NCBI RefSeq assembly: GCF_014649755.1
Contig: NZ_BMTQ01000023.1
Span: 23,575-87,574, forward strand
Direction of reading: 5' to 3'
Length of the DNA stretch: 64,000 bases
Source: Streptomyces litmocidini
GTDB lineage: Bacteria; Actinomycetota; Actinomycetes; Streptomycetales; Streptomycetaceae
This document shows, one piece after another, positions 8,035 through 16,162 of the stretch. The notes under the pieces are model-generated. The model searched no databases, was not told the origin of the DNA, and was given only the letters and a program-made list of their open reading frames with translations. Within the stretch, counting starts at the first letter, position 1. The number at the start of each line of letters is the position of its first letter. The translations under genes and the position numbers were made by a program.

Positions 8035-9776
8035 CGGCGTGCCTCCTGGGCGGGTGCGGCCCCGGTGATCTCCTCCGGGAGGTGGAGCCGGGCGAGGATG
8101 GCGGGGGTGCCGGGCGGGATCCGGCGGGGGGTGGCGAGCGAGACGAGCACCATCGTCAGGAAGCCCAGGGGGACCGACCAGACGGCCGGCCAGGCCATCA
8201 GGGTGTGCGCCCAGCCCTCGGGGGCGAGTCCGGCCCGGGTCGCCATCACGGCCGCGAGGGCGGACCCGCCGCCGAGCAGCAGCCCGGCCATGGCACCGGG
8301 CGGGGTGAGCCGCCGCCACCAGATCCCGAGGACGAGCAGCGGGCAGAAGGAGGAGGCGGAGACGGCGAAGGCGAGGCCGACGGCGTCGGCGACCGGGACC
8401 TTGGAGGCGACCACCCCGACGGCGAGCGGGACGGCGGTGGCGAGCAGGGTCGCGAGGCGGAAGTGCCGTACGCCCCGGGAGGACGCCCGGGAGGGCAGCA
8501 CGTCCTGGGTGAGGACCCCGGCGACCGACATGGTGAGCCCGGAGGCGGTGGAGAGGAAGGCGGCGAAGGCGCCGGCCGCGAGGAGCGCCCCGAGGAGGTC
8601 GCCGAGGAGTCCGCCGAGGATCCGGTCGGGCAGGACGAGGACGGCGGCGTCGGCCGAGCCGGTGAGGGCGAGTTCGGGGGCGTAGATCCGGCCGAGGGCT
8701 CCGTACAGGCCCGGCAGCAGGTAGAAGGCGCCGACGAGGCCGAGCACGACGAGGGTGGTGCGGCGGGCGGCGCGGCCGTGCGGGCTGGTGTAGAAGCGGA
8801 CGGCGACGTGCGGCAGGCCCATGGTGCCGAGGAACGTGGCGAGGATCAGCCCGTACGTGGCGTACAGCTGGTGTCCGTCGCGGCCCCCGGCGAGCGGCTG
8901 GGACCAGCCGAGGGGGTCGGAGCCGTCGGCGGCCCGCTCGGGCAGGGTCGATCCCGGCGCGAAGGCGAGCGAGGTGCCGCCGAGGACGTGGTGGGCGCCG
9001 GGGGCGAGGGTGACGGTCCGGCCGGTGTACGCGACGGAGTCGACGCTGCCGGTGACGGTGACCGTGAGCGGGGCGGCGAGCCCGATCCGCACCGTGTCGG
9101 CGATCCGGACGACGGTGTGGTCGCGGAGCACGGCGGGGGCGTCGAAACGGGCCCGGGGCGCCCCGTCCCCGTACCAGGCGGCGAGCAGGAAGAGGGCGGG
9201 GACGAGGAGGGCGGTGAGCTTGAGCCAGTACTGGAAGGCCTGGACGAAGGTGATGCTGCGCATCCCGCCCGCGGCGACGGTGCCGGTGACGACGAGGGCG
9301 ACGAGCAGTCCCCCGACCCAGTCGGGGGCGCCGGTGAGGATCTCCAGGGTGAGCCCGGCGCCCTGGAGCTGCGGCAGCAGGTACAGCCAGCCGATGCCGA
9401 CGACGAGGAGGCTGGCGAGCCGCCGAGCCCGCCGGGATTCGAGGCGGGCCTCGGCGAAGTCGGAGAGGGTGTACGCCCCCGAGCGGCGCAGCGGGGCGGC
9501 GACGAGGACGAGCAGGACGAGGTATCCGGCGGTGTAGCCGACTGGGTACCAGAGCATGGCGGGGCCCTGGACGAGGACGAGTCCGGCGATGCCGAGGAAG
9601 GAGGCGGCGGAGAGGTACTCGCCGCTGATGGCGGCGGCGTTGAGGGCCGGCCGGACGGTCCGCGAGGCGACGTAGAAGTCGGAGGTGGTGCGGGAGATCC
9701 GCAGGCCGAGGGCGCCGATGAGGACGGTGGCGAGGACGACGGAGGTGACGGCGGCGACCGCGTAGGTCTGGTTCAT
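8031..9776 (-). CDS. Sodium:solute symporter, acetate/monocarboxylate type
   Basis: This 581-residue polytopic protein is of the SSS family (ActP/MctC branch). It has about 13 membrane helices, the TM1 start SDFYVASRTVRPALNAAAIS, the conserved SGEYLSAASFLGIAGLV stretch (Na-site region), and MRSITFVQAFQYWLKL, typical of acetate/pyruvate permeases. An extracytoplasmic insert of about 110 residues between helices, at roughly 215-300, is longer than in ActP. It would co-transport Na+ and a short carboxylate. The start ATG 9776 lies 10 bases after the DUF485 gene stop. That gene, the LytTR regulator and the LytS kinase complete a four-gene operon, which supports monocarboxylate uptake under two-component control. 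Confidence 0.9.
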   Translation of the reverse strand: MNQTYAVAAVTSVVLATVLIGALGLRISRTTSDFYVASRTVRPALNAAAISGEYLSAASFLGIAGLVLVQGPAMLWYPVGYTAGYLVLLVLVAAPLRRSGAYTLSDFAEARLESRRARRLASLLVVGIGWLYLLPQLQGAGLTLEILTGAPDWVGGLLVALVVTGTVAAGGMRSITFVQAFQYWLKLTALLVPALFLLAAWYGDGAPRARFDAPAVLRDHTVVRIADTVRIGLAAPLTVTVTGSVDSVAYTGRTVTLAPGAHHVLGGTSLAFAPGSTLPERAADGSDPLGWSQPLAGGRDGHQLYATYGLILATFLGTMGLPHVAVRFYTSPHGRAARRTTLVVLGLVGAFYLLPGLYGALGRIYAPELALTGSADAAVLVLPDRILGGLLGDLLGALLAAGAFAAFLSTASGLTMSVAGVLTQDVLPSRASSRGVRHFRLATLLATAVPLAVGVVASKVPVADAVGLAFAVSASSFCPLLVLGIWWRRLTPPGAMAGLLLGGGSALAAVMATRAGLAPEGWAHTLMAWPAVWSVPLGFLTMVLVSLATPRRIPPGTPAILARLHLPEEITGAAPAQEARR

Positions 9777-9786
9777 GCGGGTCGGT

Positions 9787-10266
9787 TCACCGTTCGACGG
9801 AGCCGGTCCCGACGGAGCCGGTCCCGACCGGACCTGTCCCGGCCGAGCCGGTCTCGGCCGAGCCGGTCTCGGCTGAGCCGGTCTCCACCAGGCCGGTGAA
9901 GTCGCGTTCGTTGCGCTCGGCCCGGCGGACGTACCAGTGGGCGACGGCCCAGACGACCGGGTACGCGCCGAAGCCGAGGGCGGCCCAGACGAGCGTCTCG
10001 GGGGCGGGCAGCGCGAGCAGCAGCGGCAGCGGGCCGACGAGCAGGACGAGGGCGCCGAGGGCGGTGAGGGCGGCACGGAGCTGACTGCGCATCAGGGAGC
10101 GCACGTAGGTGTGGCCGAGGGTGGTCTGTTCGTCGATCTCGGAGCGGGCGGGCGGGTGCGGGGTCCGGGGACGCGGGCGCGGCGGCGGCACGGGCCGGTC
10201 ACCCAGGGCCGAGGCGTAGGTGACGGTCTCGCGCCGGGACCGGCGCGCGGCTTGGTGCTCGGACAT
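9787..10266 (-). CDS. DUF485 family membrane protein
   Basis: This 159-residue protein has a charged N-terminal half and the DUF485 core: RSEIDEQTTLGHTYVRSLMR, two membrane helices (ALTALGALVLLVGPLPLLLA and a second including WAALGFGAYPVVWAVAHWYV), then RRAERNERDF. DUF485 proteins almost always precede acetate/monocarboxylate symporters and are thought to be small accessory subunits. The start is ATG 10266, with GAGGGAG about 9 bases upstream. The last 30 residues are a degenerate repeat of ETGSA/GTGSV type, encoded by 15-bp DNA repeats at about 9794-9893, and look dispensable. Confidence 0.85.
   Translation of the reverse strand: MSEHQAARRSRRETVTYASALGDRPVPPPRPRPRTPHPPARSEIDEQTTLGHTYVRSLMRSQLRAALTALGALVLLVGPLPLLLALPAPETLVWAALGFGAYPVVWAVAHWYVRRAERNERDFTGLVETGSAETGSAETGSAGTGPVGTGSVGTGSVER
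9794..9893. repeat. 15-bp repeats in the DUF485 gene 3' end
   Basis: Roughly six copies of a unit like GAGCCGGTCCCGACG or GAGCCGGTCTCGGCC occur head to tail. They are in frame and encode a five-residue repeat (ETGSA, GTGSV). Copy number could vary between strains. Confidence 0.7.
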
Positions 10267-10336
10267 CGGTGTCCGCTCCCTCACGGTCGGCCGGGCCCGT
10301 GGAGTGTACGCGGAAGGGCTCACGGGCCGGTAGGGG

Positions 10337-11095
10337 TCAGCCGCCCGCGCGGCGCGTCAGGAGGTCCCGCAGGTGACGGGCGTGCCGGCGGGAGACGGCG
10401 AGGTCGGTGGCACCGAGCCGCACGGAGGTGGCACCGCCGTCGACACGGAGTTCGGTGATCCGGCCGACGGCCACGAGGTGGCTGCGGTGGATGCGGACGA
10501 ACCCCCGGTCGGCCCACCGCTCTTCGAGGGTGGAGAGGGGGATGCGGACGAGGTGGCTGCCGTGGTCGGTGTGGAGGCGGGCGTAGTCGCCGTGCGCCTC
10601 GACGTACGCGATGTCGTCGACGGCGACGAAGCGGGTGACTCCGCCGAGCTCCACGGGGATCTGCTCGGGGGCGGCGGGCGCGGGCGCGGGGGCGGCGTGC
10701 ACGAGTCCGTGGACGCGGCGGACGGCCTCGGCGAGCCGCTCGCGGCGGACCGGCTTGAGGACGTAGTCGACCGCCTGGAGGTCGAAGGCCTGGAGCGCGA
10801 AGCCCTCGTGGGCGGTGACGAAGACGACGAGCGGCGGCCGGGCGGAGCCGGCGAGCAGCCGTGCCACGTCGAGGCCGGTGAGGCCGGGCATGTGGATGTC
10901 GAGGAAGACGACGTCGATGCCGTCGTCGGCGTCGTCGCCGTCGGGCCCGGAGTCCAGGGCGCGCCCGATCCTCCGCAGCGCGGCGGCCGCGTCCCCCGCC
11001 CCTTCGGCGGTCCGCACCCGGGGGTCGGCACGCAGCAGGTAGAGCAGTTCGCCGAGGGCGGGCTCCTCGTCGTCGACGGCCAGTACGCGCAGCAT
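10337..11095 (-). CDS. LytTR-type response regulator
   Basis: This 252-residue regulator has a receiver domain (1-125) with acidic pocket VDDEE, phosphoacceptor Asp66 in FLDIHMPG, Thr in VTAHEG and Lys in DYVLKP. A Pro/Ala linker leads to a LytTR DNA-binding domain (about 150-250) with VDDIAYVEAHGDYARLHT and FVRIHRSHLVAVGRI. LytTR proteins bind direct repeats upstream of target promoters. As the first gene of the symporter operon, with the LytS kinase last, it most likely controls the operon or a related uptake gene. A run of Asp/Gly at 51-60 is inserted in the receiver. The start is ATG 11095, and the next gene upstream ends 10 bases away. Confidence 0.92.
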   Translation of the reverse strand: MLRVLAVDDEEPALGELLYLLRADPRVRTAEGAGDAAAALRRIGRALDSGPDGDDADDGIDVVFLDIHMPGLTGLDVARLLAGSARPPLVVFVTAHEGFALQAFDLQAVDYVLKPVRRERLAEAVRRVHGLVHAAPAPAPAAPEQIPVELGGVTRFVAVDDIAYVEAHGDYARLHTDHGSHLVRIPLSTLEERWADRGFVRIHRSHLVAVGRITELRVDGGATSVRLGATDLAVSRRHARHLRDLLTRRAGG

Positions 11096-11105
11096 GCGCG
11101 GGAGT

Positions 11106-11978
11106 TTATTTCAGGAGCCTGGACATGCGGCGGTCGGCGAGGACCTTCCCGCCGGTCTGGCAGGTGGGGCAGTAATGGAGGGAGGAGTCGCTGAAGGAGA
11201 CCTCGCGGATCGTGTCGCCGCAGACCGGGCAGGGCTCGCCGGTGCGGCCGTGGACGCGCAGGCCGCTCTTCTTCTCGGCCTTGAGGCGTCCGGCGGCGAG
11301 GCCGTGGGAGCGTTCGACGGCCTCGCGGAGGGTGGTGCGCAGGGCCGTGTAGAGGGTGGCCGTCTCCTCGGGGGTGAGGTTCCGGGCCGGTTTGAAGGGC
11401 GACGTCCCCGCGGCGTGGAGGATCTCGTCGCTGTAGGCGTTGCCGATGCCGGCGATGAGGCTCTGGTCGCGCAGGGCGCCCTTGATCCGGCCGCGTTCTC
11501 CGGCGAGCAGGGCGGCGAACCGCTCGGGGCCGAAGTCCTCGGCGAGGGGGTCGGGGCCGAGGCGGGCGACGCCCGGCACCTCCTGGGGATCGCGGACGAG
11601 GTGGACGGCGAGGCGCTTGGTGGTGCCGGCCTCGGTGAGGTCGAAGCCGTCGCCTCCGGTGAGGGCGGTACGCAGCGCCAACGGGCCCTTGCCGGGTCCG
11701 GGCGGTCCCGGGGGCAGCGGGTCCTGCCAGCGGAGCCATCCCGCGCGGGCGAGGTGGACGAGGAGGTGGAGTTCGCCCGCCGGGCCGCCGGTGGTGAGGT
11801 CCAGGAACTTGCCGTGCCGGCCGACCGCGGTGACCTCGACGCCCTCGACGGCGCCCAGGGGAGGGTCGTACGTCTTGAGGACGCTGATCGCGACGGGCAG
11901 GACGCGGGCGATCTCCTTGCCCACCAGGTGCGCGTCGAGGAAGACGCGCAGTGCTTCCACCTCGGGGAGTTCGGGCAT
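11106..11978 (-). CDS. Fpg/Nei family DNA glycosylase
   Basis: This 290-residue base-excision repair enzyme removes oxidised bases and nicks the abasic site. The start ATG 11978 gives MPELPEVEAL: after Met removal Pro becomes the N-terminal nucleophile and Glu the catalytic acid. The middle holds the helix-two-turn-helix stretch GIGNAYSDEILHAAG with the DNA-binding Asn. The C-terminus is a zinc finger, CPVC then CPTC about 18 residues later, ending GGKVLADRRMSRLLK. All key residues are present. The sequence is closer to the actinobacterial Fpg/Nei paralogues than to the MutM encoded beside rnc, so the exact substrate range is uncertain. It lies 10 bases before the LytTR gene and may be co-transcribed with it. 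Confidence 0.92.
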   Translation of the reverse strand: MPELPEVEALRVFLDAHLVGKEIARVLPVAISVLKTYDPPLGAVEGVEVTAVGRHGKFLDLTTGGPAGELHLLVHLARAGWLRWQDPLPPGPPGPGKGPLALRTALTGGDGFDLTEAGTTKRLAVHLVRDPQEVPGVARLGPDPLAEDFGPERFAALLAGERGRIKGALRDQSLIAGIGNAYSDEILHAAGTSPFKPARNLTPEETATLYTALRTTLREAVERSHGLAAGRLKAEKKSGLRVHGRTGEPCPVCGDTIREVSFSDSSLHYCPTCQTGGKVLADRRMSRLLK

Positions 11979-12021
11979 GGCCCCACCCTGCCGCACGGGG
12001 GACCGGGCCGCGCGCCGGACG

Positions 12022-12115
12022 GGCTTCCGGACCGGCCCGGGGGGGGGAGGCTTCCGGACGGGCTCGGGACAGGCTTCCGGACCGGCTCGGGTGGAGGCTT
12101 CCGGACGGGCCCGGG
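12022..12115. repeat. Four imperfect copies of a 23-27 bp unit
   Basis: The unit GGCTTCCGGACGGGCTCGG, with small changes, begins at 12022, 12049, 12072 and 12096. It lies between the glycosylase start and an alpha/beta-hydrolase relic. The third base of the units alternates between ACC and ACG. Confidence 0.7.
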
Positions 12116-12149
12116 GACGGACGTCCGGGCGGCCTCAGGGCGCGCGTCG

Positions 12150-12514
12150 TGCGTGCACCGCTCGTCGAGGACGACGAAGACCTCCGGTTCGGGGTGGCCG
12201 CCGGTCTGCCCGCCGCCCTGCCCGCCGCCGGGCTCGCCGCCGACGGGGCCGCGGGCGTCTGCGGCGCGTCCGGCGTGACGGGCGAACCGGTCCGCGAGGA
12301 CCGGCCGGCCAGCACCCGGCGACCGCACCGGGTGCGCGCCCCGGGCGTCTTGACGGTCTTCGTCGTGGGCACGACGGGCGACCCCGCCACGCCCTGCCAG
12401 GAGGCGGTGGGTCCGGCCCGTCGTTTCCCCGGCGGCGTGCCGCCGTCCTTCGAGGCGCCCGGCCACACCGGGTACGGCCGTGACGCCTGCGTCGACGAGA
12501 AGGTCGAGGAGTGA
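12150..12514 (+). pseudogene. C-terminal relic of a secreted alpha/beta-hydrolase (TAP-like peptidase)
   Basis: The reading frame ending at 12514 carries VLTVFVVGTTGDPATPCQEA, then a GHTGYGRDACVDEKVEE end. This matches the C-terminal TAP-like domain of Streptomyces tripeptidyl aminopeptidase-type S33 hydrolases, with the catalytic Asp (TGDPATP) and His (GHTGYGR). The N-terminal domain with the nucleophile Ser is absent: upstream are only repeats and the glycosylase gene on the other strand. The fragment cannot be an active enzyme. The left limit is approximate. Confidence 0.65.
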
Positions 12515-12524
12515 CTGGTCCTCC

Positions 12525-13916
12525 TCACGAAGCTCCGGCCCGGCACGACGTGCGCGCCGCGGCGTCCGCCGGGTCCAGCAGGTCGAGTTCGTCGGTGAGC
12601 GCGGCGGCCAGCGCGTCGAGGTCCGGGACGGCCGCGCCGTCGGCGACGAGGCCGATGTGGACCTGGCCGCCGTACGGGGACATGGCGACGGCGAGGGACT
12701 GGCCGCGGGCGAGCGGGGCCATCGGGAAGAGCGCGCGCAGCGGGGCGCCGCCGAGGGAGAGCGCGGAGCGGGGCAGCGGTACCTGGGTGACGAGGAGGTC
12801 GAAGAGGAGCCGGGCGGCGCCGGCGGCGAGGGGGGCTCCGAAGCGGTGGGCGAGCGGGTGCAGCTGGTCGGCGAGGAGGGCGACGGCGCCCGCTCCGCGG
12901 AAGGGTCCGGCGGCCTTGTTGCGGTCCATGGCGCGGCGGACGGCGGCGAGCCGGGCGGCCGGGTCGGGTTCGGTGACCGGCAGGTCGAGGAGGTATCCGG
13001 AGAGGCTGTTCCCCGGGCCCGCCGGGGCGCCGGGGCGGCGGCGGGAGACCGGGACGAGGGCCCGCGGGGCGGCGTCGGGGAGGGGCAGGCCGCGCCCGTC
13101 GAACCAGCGGCGCAGGGCGCCGGCGACGAGGGCGAGGAGGACGTCGTTGGCGGTGCCGCCGGTGGTGCGGCGGATGCGGTGGACGCGGTCGAGGGGCAGG
13201 GTGGCGGTGGCGATCCGGCGCGTGCCGCTGGAGTCGGCGGCGAGCGGGGCGGCCGGCTGCCCGTCGAGGCGGCCGGCGCGGGCGACCGAGGAGCCGACGA
13301 CGGAGGCGCCGACCTCGACGGCCCGGCCGAGGTCGCCGAGGCGGTCGCGGGCGATGCCGAGGAGGCGGCCCGGGCCGGGGAGCCAGGGGCGCGGGGGGAC
13401 GGGGCGGCTGCTGCGGGCCGGGCGTCGGCCCGCGGCGATCTCGTCGAAGATCCCGGCGCCGATGGCGACGGCCCGCATGCCGTCGGCGAGGGCGTGGTGG
13501 AGTTTGACGAGGACGGCGAAGGAGCCGTCGGGGGCGCCGCTGAGCAGGTACATCTCCCAGGGCGGCAGGCCGCGGGCGACGGGTCGTTCCATGAGTTCGG
13601 CGGCGAGTCGGGTGGCCTCGGCGGTGAAGTCGACGCCGGGGAGGGCGATCTCGCGGACGTGCCGGCGCACGTCGAAGTCGGGGTCGGCGCTCCAGGCGGC
13701 GCCGCCGACGGGGAACAGGACGTCGCGGACGCGCATCCGGAGCCGGGGGACGGCGGCGGCCCGCCGGGCGAGCAGTTCCAGGACGTCGGTGGGCTCCTGC
13801 CCGGTGGCGGCGGGCGGGGGGCCGAAGTGGGCGAGGGCCCCGAGGTGCAGGGGGTGCTCGGTGGATTCCAGGTGCCAGAAGGCCAGGTCCAGGGGTGCCA
13901 GTAGCTCGCTGCTCAA
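12525..13916 (-). CDS. Wax ester synthase / diacylglycerol acyltransferase
   Basis: This 463-residue acyltransferase is of the WS/DGAT family, which makes wax esters or triacylglycerol from acyl-CoA and an alcohol or diacylglycerol at the membrane or lipid-body surface. The catalytic motif is HHALADG (HHxxxDG), near residue 140. The downstream conserved NDVLLALVAGALRRW and the late PLARGQSLAVAMSPYGG (like the family's N-x2-G/SxYGG region) are present. The start is an uncommon TTG at 13916, supported by AGGAG and AGAGGA just upstream and by the family's N-terminus LLAPLDLAFWHLE. It is shorter at the C-terminus than some homologues. The physiological substrate is unknown. Confidence 0.88.
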   Translation of the reverse strand: MSSELLAPLDLAFWHLESTEHPLHLGALAHFGPPPAATGQEPTDVLELLARRAAAVPRLRMRVRDVLFPVGGAAWSADPDFDVRRHVREIALPGVDFTAEATRLAAELMERPVARGLPPWEMYLLSGAPDGSFAVLVKLHHALADGMRAVAIGAGIFDEIAAGRRPARSSRPVPPRPWLPGPGRLLGIARDRLGDLGRAVEVGASVVGSSVARAGRLDGQPAAPLAADSSGTRRIATATLPLDRVHRIRRTTGGTANDVLLALVAGALRRWFDGRGLPLPDAAPRALVPVSRRRPGAPAGPGNSLSGYLLDLPVTEPDPAARLAAVRRAMDRNKAAGPFRGAGAVALLADQLHPLAHRFGAPLAAGAARLLFDLLVTQVPLPRSALSLGGAPLRALFPMAPLARGQSLAVAMSPYGGQVHIGLVADGAAVPDLDALAAALTDELDLLDPADAAARTSCRAGAS

Positions 13917-14016
13917 GTTGTCCTCTTGCTCCTGCGATTTCCTGCGCGGTGAGACCGGTGGGCGAAGTCAATCGCACACCGTCAGTTACGGTCAAGTACG
14001 ATCAGTTCACGCTCGG

Positions 14017-16113
14017 TTAACACGTTCCATGCTCCACGGTGAATTCGCACCACACGCACTTGCCGCCGCCCCGCGACTCCACGCCCCACGCGTCCGAGAG
14101 CCGGTCGACCAGGAGCAGGCCCCGCCCGGACACCCCCGCCTCCCCCGCCTCGCGGCGCCGGGGCAGCGCGCTGGACCGGTCCTCCACCTCCACCCGCAGC
14201 CGTCGCGGGGGCCCGGTCAGGATCCGCAGCGTCACGATGGCTCCGCCGTCGGTGTGCATCAGGGCGTTGGTCATCAGCTCGTCGGCGACCAGTTCGATCT
14301 CGTCCGCGCGCTCCCCCGCTCCCCAGGCCCGGACGGCCGCCCGGATCATGTGCCGGGCGGAGCTCAGCGCCTCCGGGTCGTTCTGGGCGACGTGCTGCTG
14401 GAAGCGGCCGGTGCCCTGCGGGTGGTACGTGCCCTGGCGGCGCAGCAGCAGGATCGCGACGTCGTCCTCGCCGCCCCGCTCGGCGACGACGTCGCAGAGG
14501 TGGTCGGCGAGGTGCTGGAGGTCGGCGGGGCCTCGCCGGACCAGGGAGGAGAGCCACTGCAGGCCCTCGTCGAGGTCGGCTCCGGGCTTCTCCACGAGCC
14601 CGTCGGTGTAGAGCATCAGCGTCTGGCCGGGATCCAGCTCCAGGGTGGTCACCGGATAGTCGAGGCGGCCGAACTCCGCGGAGAGCCCGAGCGGCAGCCC
14701 GCCGCCGACCGGCAGTCTGCGGCAGCCGCCGTCGATCTCCCGGACCAGCGGGTCGACGTGGCCGGCGCGCACCACCTGGACGACCCCGGTGGCGAGGTCG
14801 ACCTCCGCGTAGGTGCAGGTGGCGAAGCGTTCGGTGTCGAGCTCGTGGAGGAAGACCGAGGCGCGGGCCATCACCGTGGCCGGGGGGTGGCCCTCGGCGG
14901 CGTAGGCGCGCAGCACGATCCGCAGCTGGCCCATGACGGCCGCCGCGTGGGTGTCGTGGCCCTGCACGTCGCCGATGACGCAGCCGACCCGGCCGCCGGG
15001 CAGCGCGATGAGGTCGTACCAGTCGCCGCCGACGTCCCGCCCGAGGCGGGCCGAGCGGTAGCGGACCGCCGTCTGGGCGCCGGGCACCTCGGGGATCCGG
15101 CGCGGCAGCATCGCCTGCTGGAGCCCTTCGGCGAGGTCGTGCTCCTGCTCGTAGAGCATGGCCCGCTGGAGGCTCTGGGCGATGCTGCTGCCGAGGGCGA
15201 CGAGCAGGGTCCGCTCGTCCTCGCTGAAGCGGGTCTTGTCGCTGTAGAGCAGGCCGAGGGCGCCGATGGGCCGGGCCTGGGCGATGAGCGGCAGATAGGC
15301 GGCGGCGGTGATGCCGAGCCCGCTGATGTGCGGCCAGAGCACCGGGAAGGAGTGGGCGAAGTCCCGGGCCGATTCGATGAACCGGGGGCGCAGGGTCCGG
15401 ACGACCTCGCTCATCGGGTACGGCTCGTCCACCCGGGTGAACCGGGTGCCCGGCACGAAGGCGCCCTCCGGCCCTTCGGCGACGAGGTGGATGCGCCCGC
15501 CTTCGAGGAGGCCCACGACGAGGCTGGCCGCGCCGAAGTGTTCGAGCGCGTGCGAGTCGTTGAGCAGGTCGATGACGTCCTGCACGGTCCGGGCGTAGGC
15601 GAGGGCCGCCGTGGTGCCCTCGACGACGCCGGCGCGCCTCCGGCGTCCCTCGTCGAGGCCGAGCCGGGCGGCGGACTCGGTGAGTTCGTGGGTGGCGTCG
15701 CGCAGGATGCCGATGATGCGGACGGGCCGGCCGGTGTCGTCGCGGTGGACGATGCCCTGGGTGTGGGTCCACTGGTGGCTGCCGTCCCGGCGGCGGATGC
15801 GGAAGTACGCGCCGTACTCCTCGCTGCCGTCCTTGAGCGCCTGGGCCACGAGGGTGTCGAGCTGGCGGCCCTCGTCCGGCAGCACGCGCGGGCCCAGGCT
15901 CTCGGGTCTGCCGTCGTACTCGTCGCGGTCCATGTCGAAGACGTCGAGGGCGGCGTCGTCCATGACCATGGTCCCGGTGAGCAGGTCCCAGTCGAAGCCG
16001 CCCATGCGGAAGGCGGAGCCGTGGTCGGCGAGGATCCGGGCGCCGGGCCGCGACCCGTTCGGCGCACGGTCCGGCCGTGCGGTCGCCTCGCCGCCCCCGC
16101 TGCCCGCGTTCAT
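14017..16113 (-). CDS. PAS-GAF-SpoIIE phosphatase with C-terminal anti-sigma-like ATPase
   Basis: This 698-residue cytoplasmic protein has four domains in order: PAS (about 40-150, GSHQWTHTQGIVHRDDTGRP), GAF (about 170-330), PP2C/SpoIIE phosphatase (about 350-545, with RDVGGDWYDLIALPGGRVG, IGDVQGHDTHAAAVMGQLR and LMLYTDGLVE, the Asp metal ligands present) and an HATPase_c domain (about 565-695, ELVADELMTNALMHTDGG, GRGLLLVDRLSDAWG). Such fusions act in partner-switching networks: the kinase-like part phosphorylates or binds anti-sigma antagonists and the phosphatase resets them in response to signals read by PAS/GAF. No antagonist or sigma gene is adjacent. It starts at ATG 16113. Confidence 0.9.
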   Translation of the reverse strand: MNAGSGGGEATARPDRAPNGSRPGARILADHGSAFRMGGFDWDLLTGTMVMDDAALDVFDMDRDEYDGRPESLGPRVLPDEGRQLDTLVAQALKDGSEEYGAYFRIRRRDGSHQWTHTQGIVHRDDTGRPVRIIGILRDATHELTESAARLGLDEGRRRRAGVVEGTTAALAYARTVQDVIDLLNDSHALEHFGAASLVVGLLEGGRIHLVAEGPEGAFVPGTRFTRVDEPYPMSEVVRTLRPRFIESARDFAHSFPVLWPHISGLGITAAAYLPLIAQARPIGALGLLYSDKTRFSEDERTLLVALGSSIAQSLQRAMLYEQEHDLAEGLQQAMLPRRIPEVPGAQTAVRYRSARLGRDVGGDWYDLIALPGGRVGCVIGDVQGHDTHAAAVMGQLRIVLRAYAAEGHPPATVMARASVFLHELDTERFATCTYAEVDLATGVVQVVRAGHVDPLVREIDGGCRRLPVGGGLPLGLSAEFGRLDYPVTTLELDPGQTLMLYTDGLVEKPGADLDEGLQWLSSLVRRGPADLQHLADHLCDVVAERGGEDDVAILLLRRQGTYHPQGTGRFQQHVAQNDPEALSSARHMIRAAVRAWGAGERADEIELVADELMTNALMHTDGGAIVTLRILTGPPRRLRVEVEDRSSALPRRREAGEAGVSGRGLLLVDRLSDAWGVESRGGGKCVWCEFTVEHGTC

Positions 16114-16162
16114 GGGGCCACGCTAGGCGCAGCCCCGCCGGTGCGCACCAGGAAGATCCCCT

